A DNA stretch of 15,773 nt, taken from positions 1-15,773 of the forward strand of contig URIE01000038.1 of NCBI GenBank assembly GCA_900547805.1. Reading direction: 5' to 3'. The notes under the pieces are model-generated. The model ran no database searches. It saw only the letters and a program-made list of their open reading frames with translations, and had not been told where the DNA came from. Positions within the stretch are counted from its first letter, which is position 1; each line of letters opens with the position of its first letter. Shown in pieces: positions 1 to 7,452 of this stretch. The stretch is from an uncultured Collinsella sp. Its GTDB lineage: Bacteria; Actinomycetota; Coriobacteriia; Coriobacteriales; Coriobacteriaceae. A program made the translations under genes and the position numbers.

Positions 1-445
1 GATTTCCAATCGTGCTCCTTCGGCCACTCGGACAACTCTCCGTTAAATGCGAAAGTCAGTATACACGAGGAATCGCAAAGTGCAAACAGAAAAGTTGGCA
101 TTTTTTAAAACGCTTGGCCGCGCTTGGCGCTGCAGTGGGGTTTGAGGTGCCAAAAAACGGCTTCCGACCAGCGTGGTTGATCAACTCAATTGTTCAAAAA
201 GGGTATTCATAAGCGACTTGGCAATGAATTTAAAAATCTTTGGGTGGTGCTGTGGGCCACTGGTATGCATTTTGCGACCACAGCCTTGTGTCCGTTGACC
301 TGCGGCTTGGCTCAGCTTGTCCCCGCGGCATCGTATCTTGTCCACAAATCCGTCAAGCTCTTGGTCGGCATTTGGTTGGAATGCGCATGAAACGTCGTGC
401 GAGTATGGACATATGTGGAGGTCATGAGGTTGTAGCTGCATATTC
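1..445. other. Intergenic region with no convincing gene
   Basis: About 450 bases upstream of the rpsF promoter are more AT-rich than the genes and show no reading frame with an SD or a recognisable product; short frames on both strands look like chance. Visible small elements are a perfect 10-bp palindrome GTTGATCAAC (176-185), a direct repeat CGCTTGG (111-117 and 121-127), and one match to the actinobacterial DnaA-box form TTGTCCACA (338-346). None is enough to name a function. The 3' end of an upstream gene is not visible. Confidence 0.6.
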
Positions 446-474
446 TTGCGGCCTGGGAGGTTGAAAGATATTAT
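446..474 (+). promoter_or_regulatory. Probable promoter of the rpsF-ssb-rpsR-rplI operon
   Basis: TTGCGG (446-451) and TATTAT (469-474) are separated by 17 bases. The -10 matches the sigma-70-type consensus at five of six positions; the -35 matches only TTG. Initiation would fall near 481, leaving a leader of about 65 nt that holds the hairpin described next. Called from sequence alone. Confidence 0.45.
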
Positions 475-490
475 TACCAAGTCTTTTCCT

Positions 491-541
491 GCTTCAGGCG
501 CACCTTCACGACCTGAAGCCACATTTGCCCAGAGGAGGTGA
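491..541 (+). promoter_or_regulatory. Structured rpsF leader, candidate S6:S18 autoregulatory element
   Basis: GCTTCAGG (491-498) and CCTGAAGC (512-519) form a perfect 8-bp stem around a 13-nt loop. Loop bases CACCTTC (501-507) are complementary to GGAGGTG (534-540), the core of the rpsF SD: seven pairs with one G-U, which would make a pseudoknot that hides the ribosome-binding site. rpsF leaders in many bacteria carry a motif bound by the S6:S18 complex, so autoregulation is plausible. I cannot confirm that this matches the known consensus. The SD AGGAGGTGA (533-541) is near ideal. Confidence 0.45.
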
Positions 542-545
542 CAAT

Positions 546-839
546 ATGAAGGCTTATGAACTGCTGTTCTTTGTTGACCCGTCGCTCGACCCCGAGACTC
601 GTCTCGCTGTTATGAAGCGTATCGATACCACGATCGCTGAGGGCGCTGGCAAGGTCGACTCCGTTGACGAGTGGGGCAAGCGCAAGCTCGCCTACGAGAT
701 CAACGACCTCACCGATGGTGACTACACCCTCATCAACTTCCACGCAGATCCTACCCAGATCGCCGAGCTTGATCGCGTCCTGCGCATCACCGACGCTGTG
801 GTCCGCCACATGATCGTCCGTCGCGACGACCAGGAGTAA
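546..839 (+). CDS. rpsF: 30S ribosomal protein S6
   Basis: This 97-residue protein is the usual S6 length and has the typical N-terminus (MKAYELLFFVDP) and a basic-to-acidic C-terminus (MIVRRDDQE). S6 binds 16S rRNA in the platform of the small subunit as a heterodimer with S18, which is encoded two genes downstream. The ATG at 546 is chosen because AGGAGGTGA ends 4 nt before it; a TTG 21 nt upstream in the same frame has no SD and would start before the SD itself. It is the first gene of the operon, preceded by a structured leader that may mediate autoregulation. The rpsF-ssb-rpsR order is widely conserved and makes the assignment secure. Confidence 0.97.
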   Translation: MKAYELLFFVDPSLDPETRLAVMKRIDTTIAEGAGKVDSVDEWGKRKLAYEINDLTDGDYTLINFHADPTQIAELDRVLRITDAVVRHMIVRRDDQE

Positions 840-887
840 GACTGTCGTTTTGGACTGGGCTTGTGCCCCAAGAGGAAGTAGTGAGTT

Positions 888-1340
888 ATGAGCATCAATC
901 GAGTGAACATCACCGGTAACCTCACCCGCGATCCCGAGCTGCGCGCCACCGCCGGCGGAACCCAGGTTCTGTCCTTTGGCGTTGCCGTGAACGATCGTCG
1001 CCGCAACCCGCAGACCGGCGAGTGGGAGGACTATCCCAACTTTGTGGACTGCACCATGTTCGGCACCCGCGCCGAGGCCGTGAGCCGTTTCCTGGCAAAG
1101 GGAAACAAAGTCGCGATCGAGGGCAAGCTGCGCTACAGCTCTTGGGAGCGCGACGGTCAGCGCAGGAGCAAGCTTGAGGTCATCGTCGATGAGATCGAGT
1201 TTATGAGCTCCCGTGGTGGCCAGGGTGGCTACGACCAGGGCGGTTACGCCCCCGCAGCTCCCGCGCCCGCAGCACGTCCTGCCGCGCCGGTGGCTACGCC
1301 GCCCGCGGTCGACGTCTACGATGAGGACATCCCGTTCTAA
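888..1340 (+). CDS. ssb: Single-stranded DNA-binding protein
   Basis: A 150-residue SSB. Residues 1 to about 108 form the OB fold (MSINRVNITGNLTRDPELR start; FVDCTMFGTRAEA and GKLRYSSWERDGQ motifs). A Gly-rich then Ala/Pro-rich linker follows (about 112-142), and the last six residues, DEDIPF, are the conserved acidic tip that docks replication and repair partners. It acts as a homotetramer coating single-stranded DNA. AGAGGAAG about 9 nt upstream serves as the SD for ATG 888. The 48-nt gap from rpsF holds a small GGGC-TTGT-GCCC hairpin. Placement between rpsF and rpsR is the classic arrangement, and DnaB is encoded nearby. Confidence 0.97.
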   Translation: MSINRVNITGNLTRDPELRATAGGTQVLSFGVAVNDRRRNPQTGEWEDYPNFVDCTMFGTRAEAVSRFLAKGNKVAIEGKLRYSSWERDGQRRSKLEVIVDEIEFMSSRGGQGGYDQGGYAPAAPAPAARPAAPVATPPAVDVYDEDIPF

Positions 1341-1367
1341 GGGTTGTTCACCTATTTTTGAGTGAGA

Positions 1368-1393
1368 GGCGGCTTCGGTTCGCCGAAGTTGCC
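1368..1393 (+). promoter_or_regulatory. Stable hairpin between ssb and rpsR
   Basis: GGCGGCTTCGG (1368-1378) pairs with CCGAAGTTGCC (1383-1393): 11 bp including two G-U pairs, closed by a TTCG tetraloop. No T run follows, so it is not an intrinsic terminator. It ends 4 nt before the rpsR SD (GAAAGG, 1398-1403). It may adjust relative expression of ssb and rpsR through mRNA processing or translation initiation; that is inference. Confidence 0.55.
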
Positions 1394-1412
1394 AAATGAA
1401 AGGTATTTTGAC

Positions 1413-1679
1413 ATGGCTAATGATTTTTCTGCACGTCAGCCGCGTCGTAAGTACTGCCAGTTCTGCAAGGAGAACACTGAGTTCATCGACTATAAGGACA
1501 CTCAGCTTCTCCGTAAGTACATGACCGACCGTGGCAAGATCAAGCCCCGTCGCGTCACTGGCGCTTGCACGCAGCATCAGCATGACATCGCCAACGCCAT
1601 CAAGCGCGCCCGCGAGATGGCTCTCCTGCCGTACACCGTCCCCGTGGTTTCCTCTCGTGGCAACCGCGACCGCGGCTAA
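1413..1679 (+). CDS. rpsR: 30S ribosomal protein S18, Zn-ribbon form
   Basis: An 88-residue S18. Cys15 and Cys18 (YCQFC) together with Cys52 and His55 (GACTQH) form a C-x2-C ... C-x2-H set, the metal-binding (C+) type of S18; bacteria that carry Zn-free paralogs lack these residues. S18 partners S6 in the 30S platform. The downstream half (DRGKIKPRRVTG and AIKRAREMALLPY) is the family signature. ATG 1413 is preceded by GAAAGG with 9-nt spacing; an in-frame upstream start at 1362 lies before the hairpin, lacks an SD and would add a non-family extension. The gene is 15 nt upstream of rplI. Confidence 0.97.
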   Translation: MANDFSARQPRRKYCQFCKENTEFIDYKDTQLLRKYMTDRGKIKPRRVTGACTQHQHDIANAIKRAREMALLPYTVPVVSSRGNRDRG

Positions 1680-1694
1680 GAAGGGAGACGCATC

Positions 1695-2234
1695 ATGAAG
1701 GTTATTCTTCTCGATGAGATCAAGGGCAAGGGCGGCGAGGGTGACGTCGTAGAGGTCGCTCAGGGTTACGCTGAGAACTTCCTGTTCCCCAAGAAGCTCG
1801 CTGTTGCCGCCACCAAGGGCAACCTCAAGCAGCTTGACGAGCGTCGCAACAACATCGCCAAGCGCGAGGCCGTCCGTCTGGCTACCGCCAACGAGACCAA
1901 GGCTGCCTTCGAGGGCAAGACGGTCACCGTTGACGTCAAGGTCGGCGACGAGGGCATCCTCTTTGGCTCCGTTACCGCCGCTATGATCGCTGACGCCATC
2001 AAGGCTCAGCTCGGTATGGACATCGACCGCAAGCGCGTCGAGCTCGGTAAGCCCATCAAGGTTGCCGGTGCCCACACCGTTGCCATCTCGCTGTACCGCG
2101 AGATCAAGGCCGAGGTTGTCGTTCTCGTCGGCGTTACCGCCGAGGAGCTCGCTGCCGAGGCTGAGGTCGAGGAGGCCGCTGAGGTCGCCGAGGCCGAGAC
2201 CGCCGAGGTCGAGACTGAGGCTGCTGCCGAGTAG
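1695..2234 (+). CDS. rplI: 50S ribosomal protein L9 with acidic C-terminal tail
   Basis: L9 binds 23S rRNA near the L1 stalk and helps maintain reading-frame fidelity. The N-terminal domain is clear: MKVILLDEIKGKGGEGDVV followed by the GYAENFLFPKKLA signature, then the connecting helix and the C-terminal domain (about residues 75-147). At 179 residues it is about 30 longer than the usual 148-150. The extra tail (149-179) consists mainly of Glu, Ala, Val and Thr with no basic residue, and is encoded by low-complexity GAG/GCC-rich DNA. AAGGGAG lies 7 nt before the start. This is the last gene of the operon; a terminator begins 32 nt after the stop. Confidence 0.96.
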   Translation: MKVILLDEIKGKGGEGDVVEVAQGYAENFLFPKKLAVAATKGNLKQLDERRNNIAKREAVRLATANETKAAFEGKTVTVDVKVGDEGILFGSVTAAMIADAIKAQLGMDIDRKRVELGKPIKVAGAHTVAISLYREIKAEVVVLVGVTAEELAAEAEVEEAAEVAEAETAEVETEAAAE

Positions 2235-2266
2235 CATTTGCTGCAACGCAACAATCTTGTTCTAAG

Positions 2267-2306
2267 AAGGGCGCTCTGGGAAACCAGGGCGCCCTTTTGT
2301 TTTTTG
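2267..2306 (+). terminator. Intrinsic terminator of the ribosomal-protein operon
   Basis: GGGCGCTCTGG (2269-2279) and CCAGGGCGCCC (2284-2294) form an 11-bp stem with one G-U pair and a GAAA tetraloop, followed by TTTTGTTTTTT. Flanking A/T bases extend the stem by two pairs. It is a textbook Rho-independent terminator. Confidence 0.95.
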
Positions 2307-2341
2307 CGCTGAGTGAGTGTCATGGTGAACGTTGCGTCGAA

Positions 2342-2425
2342 GTCCTATATACAGGACCGTTCATCCGTTTGGTTCGGTGATGATTGGCGGCGCGCGGCGC
2401 GTTTTGGGACCATGGCTGATACTAT
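2342..2425 (+). promoter_or_regulatory. dnaB upstream region: small inverted repeat and possible extended -10
   Basis: GTCCT (2342-2346) and AGGAC (2353-2357) flank ATATAC, an operator-like dyad. Further down, TG-A-TACTAT (2417-2425) resembles an extended -10 with no good -35, which would start transcription about 27 nt before dnaB. The terminator upstream means that dnaB needs its own promoter, so one of these is likely involved. Assignments are tentative. Confidence 0.3.
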
Positions 2426-2458
2426 GGATGCTCGCAAGCGATATGAATGAGGATGCTC

Positions 2459-3850
2459 ATGGCATATGACGATAGGGAGACCGGGCTGACGGTTGAGGAC
2501 CGCGGCTCAAAGTTGGGTCTTCCCCAAAACCAAGATGCAGAGGCCAATGTACTGGCCGCTATGCTGCTATCGCCCGAGGTGGTCGAAGAGGCCCAGGTCG
2601 AGCTGCAGCCCGATGACTTCTACCGGCCCATTCATAAGACCATCTATACCGCGATGGTCGATATGTACAACAGCCGCATTCCCATCGACTCCATCTCGCT
2701 GATTGATTACCTGCGAAGCATCAACAAGCTCGATGCCGTGGGCGGCGAAGCGTACATTCTGGAGTTGATGGGTCAGACTCTGTCGCTCGTCAACTGGCAG
2801 CACCATGCCGCCATCGTTCGCCGCGATTCGATGCTGCGTGAGCTGATCGGCGCCACCAACGAGATCAACGCGCTGGCATATAACGCCCCCACCGACACCA
2901 AAGAGGTTGTCGAGCTGGCCGAGAGCAAGCTGCTCAAGGTCACGGCACGCGAGGTCAAGTCGAGCTACAAGACGCTGACCGAGTTTATGGTCGAGGCCTA
3001 TAACGAGGCCGAGGAAGTGTGCCAGGCCGGTGGCCAGGCGGCGGGCGTGCCCACGGGCTTCCCGTCGCTCGACCGTATGCTCATGGGCTTCCGCGAGGGC
3101 CAGCTCATCATCATCGGCGCCCGTCCTGCTGTAGGTAAGACGTCGTTCGCTCTGAATCTGGCGCTCAACGCTGCCGCTGCTGGTTATACCGTCGGCTTCT
3201 TCTCGCTGGAGATGTCGGGCAAGGAAATTGCCCAGCGTCTGATTTGCGCCTACGCCATGATCTCGATCAGTGACTTCCGCATGGGCCGCATTAGCCCCGA
3301 GCAGTGGGCCAATATCAACGAGGCCACGCAGACCTTGTCCAAGCTCGATATTCTGATTGACGATACGCCCGGCACCACAGTGACCGAGATTCGCGCCAAG
3401 AGCCGCCGCATGCTCCATAACAAGGAGAAGGCAATCATCATCCTGGACTACCTGCAGCTGGTGAGTCCTCCGCCGGGACGCCGCTCCGAGAGCCGTACCG
3501 TCGAGGTTTCGGAGATGTCGCGTGGTCTGAAGATCATGGCCAAGGAGCTCAAGATCCCGCTCATCGCGCTGTCGCAGCTCTCGCGTCAGGTCGAATCCCG
3601 TACCGGCAAGCGCCCGCAACTTTCCGACCTTCGTGAATCGGGCTCCATCGAGCAGGACGCCGATATCGTTATGTTCTTGGACCGCTCCGCCGACGAGGCC
3701 GAGGCCTCGCGCGACGATCGACCCGACGAGGGCGTTACGCGTATCGTCGTGGCCAAGAACCGTTCGGGCCCGATCGGCGACGTCGACCTGATGTTCCTGC
3801 CGGCATCCACCAAGTTCTATGAGCTTGATGGGGCACATGCCGAGGAGTAG
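2459..3850 (+). CDS. dnaB: Replicative DNA helicase DnaB
   Basis: A 463-residue hexameric 5'-to-3' helicase that unwinds DNA at the replication fork. The N-terminal domain (about 15-120) begins with the family pattern NQDAEANVLAAMLLSPE. The RecA-like C-domain has Walker A GARPAVGKT (220-228, Lys227), Walker B IIILDYLQL (326-334, Asp330) and the conserved SQLSRQVESR...KRPQLSDLRESGSIEQDAD block. No intein interrupts it. Three in-frame ATGs lie at 2447, 2453 and 2459; only 2459 has a well-placed SD (GAGGA, 2449-2453), so I start there, which shortens the longest frame by 4 residues. The rplI-dnaB-purA order matches that of Bacillus-type chromosomes. Confidence 0.96.
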   Translation: MAYDDRETGLTVEDRGSKLGLPQNQDAEANVLAAMLLSPEVVEEAQVELQPDDFYRPIHKTIYTAMVDMYNSRIPIDSISLIDYLRSINKLDAVGGEAYILELMGQTLSLVNWQHHAAIVRRDSMLRELIGATNEINALAYNAPTDTKEVVELAESKLLKVTAREVKSSYKTLTEFMVEAYNEAEEVCQAGGQAAGVPTGFPSLDRMLMGFREGQLIIIGARPAVGKTSFALNLALNAAAAGYTVGFFSLEMSGKEIAQRLICAYAMISISDFRMGRISPEQWANINEATQTLSKLDILIDDTPGTTVTEIRAKSRRMLHNKEKAIIILDYLQLVSPPPGRRSESRTVEVSEMSRGLKIMAKELKIPLIALSQLSRQVESRTGKRPQLSDLRESGSIEQDADIVMFLDRSADEAEASRDDRPDEGVTRIVVAKNRSGPIGDVDLMFLPASTKFYELDGAHAEE

Positions 3851-3877
3851 GACAGGCGCCCGTTGCACGGGTATACT
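3849..3877 (+). promoter_or_regulatory. Probable purA promoter overlapping the dnaB stop codon
   Basis: AGGACA (3849-3854), a 17-base spacer and TATACT (3872-3877) form a reasonable promoter, with initiation near 3884 and a leader of about 60 nt. The spacer holds the dyad CCCGT-TGC-ACGGG (3859-3871), which could be a repressor site. No purine riboswitch structure is visible in the leader. Confidence 0.5.
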
Positions 3878-3943
3878 GGGAATGTTTTGTGCTTCTGCGT
3901 GCCGGCGTGGCGCGTAGACAGTCCATGAATGTAAGGAGTAAAC

Positions 3944-5230
<1,287 letters not shown>

Positions 5231-5252
5231 TCGGGACTATTTGGTTATTGCG

Positions 5253-5294
5253 ATATACCCCTTTGCAGCCCGGACGGGCGGCCGAGGGGTATAT
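5253..5294 (+). repeat. Long inverted repeat between purA and purD
   Basis: ATATACCCCT (5253-5262) and AGGGGTATAT (5285-5294) are perfect 10-bp arms. Inside them GCCC (5268-5271) and GGGC (5276-5279) can extend the fold. The 3' side continues TTTGCTTG, a poor U tract, so this is at best a weak terminator or attenuator for purA. It could also be an operator or an mRNA-stabilising hairpin. Confidence 0.6.
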
Positions 5295-5348
5295 TTGCTT
5301 GCAAAGGGCTCGCGCGGAGCGGGCCGTTCATCCATAGAGGAGGCACCC

Positions 5349-6653
5349 TTGAAGGCGGACACTCAAACCATCGACATCCTGTTGTTGGGCAGCGGCGGCC
5401 GTGAGCATGCTTTGGCAGCTAAGCTCGCAGCATCACCGCGCGCCGGCAAGCTCTACATCGCGCCGGGCAACGGCGGCACCGCGAGCTGCGGCGAGAACGT
5501 TGTTCTCGACGACTGCGATCCTGCGGCCGTGGCGGCATTTGCGCAGAGCCACGGATGCGGACTCGTGGTAATTGGCCCCGAGGCTCCGCTCGTGGCGGGC
5601 GTGGCTGATGCCGTGCGCGCGGCGGGTATTCCCTGCTTTGGCCCGGGTGCCGAGGGCGCCCAGATGGAGGGCTCCAAGCTGTTCTCCAAGCAGCTCATGG
5701 AGCGCGCCGGTATCCCGACGGCAGCCTATGGTTCGTTTACCGACGAGGCTTCGGCTCTCGCCTACGTGCGCGAGCAGGGCGCCCCGCTGGTCGTCAAGGC
5801 CGACGGCCTTGCCGCGGGCAAGGGCGTTATCGTGGCGACCGAACTTGAGCAGGCCGAGGAGGCCGTGCGCGAGTGCTTTGGCGGCACCTTTGGCGATGCC
5901 GGCAACACCGTGGTCATCGAGGAGATGCTGACCGGTCCCGAGTGCTCGCTGCTGGCCTTTACCGACGGCAAGACCGTGCGCCCCATGGCCACCTCGCAGG
6001 ACCACAAGCGCGCGCTCGAGGGTGACAAGGGCCCCAACACCGGCGGCATGGGCGTCTACAGCCCGGTGCCCATCGTGACCGACGAGGAGCACGCCACGAT
6101 GGTGAAGGTCATGGAGCAGACCGTGGCCGAGCTTGCTGCCGAGGGCATCGACTACCGCGGCTGCCTGTATGGCGGCTTTATGCTCACGCCTGCCGGCCCC
6201 AAGGTGCTGGAGTTCAATGCCCGCTTTGGCGACCCCGAGACGCAGGTCGTGCTGCCGCGCCTTAAGAACGACCTGGTCGAGGTCATGCTGGCTTGTGCCA
6301 ACTGCGAGCTCGATCAGATTGAACTCGACTGGCGCGACGAGTGGGCTGTGGCTGTTGTCCTGACGAGCGCGGGCTATCCCGGCAGCTACGAGAAGGGCAA
6401 GGTCATCACCGGTATCGCCGATGCCGAGGCCATGGAGAACGTGACTGTGTACCACGCGGGCACTGCCGTGGTGGACGGCCAGCTCGTGACCAATGGTGGC
6501 CGCGTGCTTGCCGTGACCGCTCTGGGCGACACGTTCGAGAACGCTCGCAACCTTGCCTACGAGGCCTGCGAGAAGATTGATTTTGAGGGCAAGACCCTGC
6601 GTCACGACATCGGCCTGCGCGCGCTGCGCGGCCGCGATGCCTGGGATGCCTAA
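5349..6653 (+). CDS. purD: Phosphoribosylamine-glycine ligase (GAR synthetase)
   Basis: A 434-residue ATP-grasp enzyme that makes glycinamide ribonucleotide from phosphoribosylamine, glycine and ATP, the second step of de novo purine synthesis. Motifs in order: GSGGREHA (14-21), IGPEAPL (75-81), KADGLAAGKGV (150-160, ATP-grasp), GPNTGGMG (228-235) and FNARFGDPE (289-297, metal/ATP site). The start is the TTG at 5349, because AGAGGAGG (5336-5343) ends 5 nt before it and the N-terminus then fits the family; an upstream in-frame ATG at 5181 overlaps purA and would add 56 alien residues. It stands apart from other pur genes except purA. A Nudix gene follows after 21 nt, probably co-transcribed. 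Confidence 0.97.
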   Translation: MKADTQTIDILLLGSGGREHALAAKLAASPRAGKLYIAPGNGGTASCGENVVLDDCDPAAVAAFAQSHGCGLVVIGPEAPLVAGVADAVRAAGIPCFGPGAEGAQMEGSKLFSKQLMERAGIPTAAYGSFTDEASALAYVREQGAPLVVKADGLAAGKGVIVATELEQAEEAVRECFGGTFGDAGNTVVIEEMLTGPECSLLAFTDGKTVRPMATSQDHKRALEGDKGPNTGGMGVYSPVPIVTDEEHATMVKVMEQTVAELAAEGIDYRGCLYGGFMLTPAGPKVLEFNARFGDPETQVVLPRLKNDLVEVMLACANCELDQIELDWRDEWAVAVVLTSAGYPGSYEKGKVITGIADAEAMENVTVYHAGTAVVDGQLVTNGGRVLAVTALGDTFENARNLAYEACEKIDFEGKTLRHDIGLRALRGRDAWDA

Positions 6654-6674
6654 AATCCGAGAGGAATGAGACGG

Positions 6675-7370
6675 ATGGACGAGAAGAACGAAGAGCTCGT
6701 GGACGCGCAGATCGTCGAAGAGGACAGCCGCATGTATGGGCACGCCGAGGGCGAGCCTGGTGGCGAGGTCGCTGACGAGCCGGCACTGGTGCTGGGCGAC
6801 GACGACCCGCACGATGCCGAGCTGCACGAGAAGATTCTTTCGGAGGAGTGCGCCTGGAAGGGCAAGATCCTCGACGTCCACCGTCTTGAGGTTGAGCTGC
6901 CCAACGGTCACCGCAGCGCCCGCGATATCGTTCGCCATCCGGGTGCGGCGGCCGTTGTGGCACTGACCGAGAGCGGCAAGATCGTACTGGTGCGTCAGTA
7001 CCGCACCGCCATCGACCGCGTGACGGTCGAGATTCCCGCCGGCAAGCTCGATCCGGGCGAGGACCCGCTCGATTGCGCCAAGCGCGAACTGCATGAGGAG
7101 ACGGGCTTTAGGGCCGGTCGTATTCGCTTTTTGACGTCGATTGTCACGTCCTGCGGTTTTTGCGATGAGATCATCCACATCTACTTGGCTACCAAGCTCG
7201 AGTTTGATGCGCCCAACCCCGATGATGACGAGTTTGTCAACGTGGACCTGGTGCCGCTGCACGAGCTGATCGACGCCGTGCTCGACGGCAAGATCGAAGA
7301 CGCCAAGACCGTCGTGGGCGCGCTTGCCTGCGATAGCATCGCGCATCGCCTTGGGGGCGCGGAGCTTTAA
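6675..7370 (+). CDS. Nudix hydrolase, ADP-ribose pyrophosphatase-like
   Basis: A 231-residue protein with a complete Nudix box G-x5-E-x7-REUxEExGU at 123-145 (ending RELHEETGF; Glu141/Glu142 bind metal). The surrounding fold (AAVVAL, VRQYR, VEIPAG before the box; CDEIIHIYLA after it) fits the ADP-ribose pyrophosphatase group, which cleaves ADP-ribose to AMP and ribose-5-phosphate. Two oddities: an acidic, probably disordered N-terminal extension of about 55 residues, and Cys160 at the position, 15 residues past the box, where ADP-ribose hydrolases usually have proline (SPGF becomes SCGF). Substrate is therefore uncertain. I prefer ATG 6675, 10 nt after GAGG (6661-6664); ATG 6666 sits only 1 nt from it. 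Confidence 0.9.
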   Translation: MDEKNEELVDAQIVEEDSRMYGHAEGEPGGEVADEPALVLGDDDPHDAELHEKILSEECAWKGKILDVHRLEVELPNGHRSARDIVRHPGAAAVVALTESGKIVLVRQYRTAIDRVTVEIPAGKLDPGEDPLDCAKRELHEETGFRAGRIRFLTSIVTSCGFCDEIIHIYLATKLEFDAPNPDDDEFVNVDLVPLHELIDAVLDGKIEDAKTVVGALACDSIAHRLGGAEL

Positions 7371-7382
7371 CGAGTGGGGATA

Positions 7383-7421
7383 GCCCTGGGACAAGTACTA
7401 CTGATTGCTTTGTCCCAGGGC
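7383..7421 (+). repeat. 12-bp inverted repeat between Nudix and ABC genes
   Basis: GCCCTGGGACAA (7383-7394) and TTGTCCCAGGGC (7410-7421) are perfect arms with a 15-nt loop. The following CCTTGCGTTG is not a U tract, so classical termination is unlikely. It begins 12 nt after the Nudix stop and ends 31 nt before the ABC start. It may reduce read-through, protect mRNA ends or be a protein site. Confidence 0.6.
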
Positions 7422-7452
7422 CTTGCGTTGCTGATATTTCTTTGAGGATCAC

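Noticed and set aside
338..346. Replication origin suggested by a DnaA-box match
   Set aside because: One box without a cluster, an AT-rich unwinding element or a neighbouring dnaA/dnaN is not enough for an origin.
3884..3943. Purine riboswitch in the purA leader
   Set aside because: The leader is too short, and no three-way junction or conserved core bases are visible.
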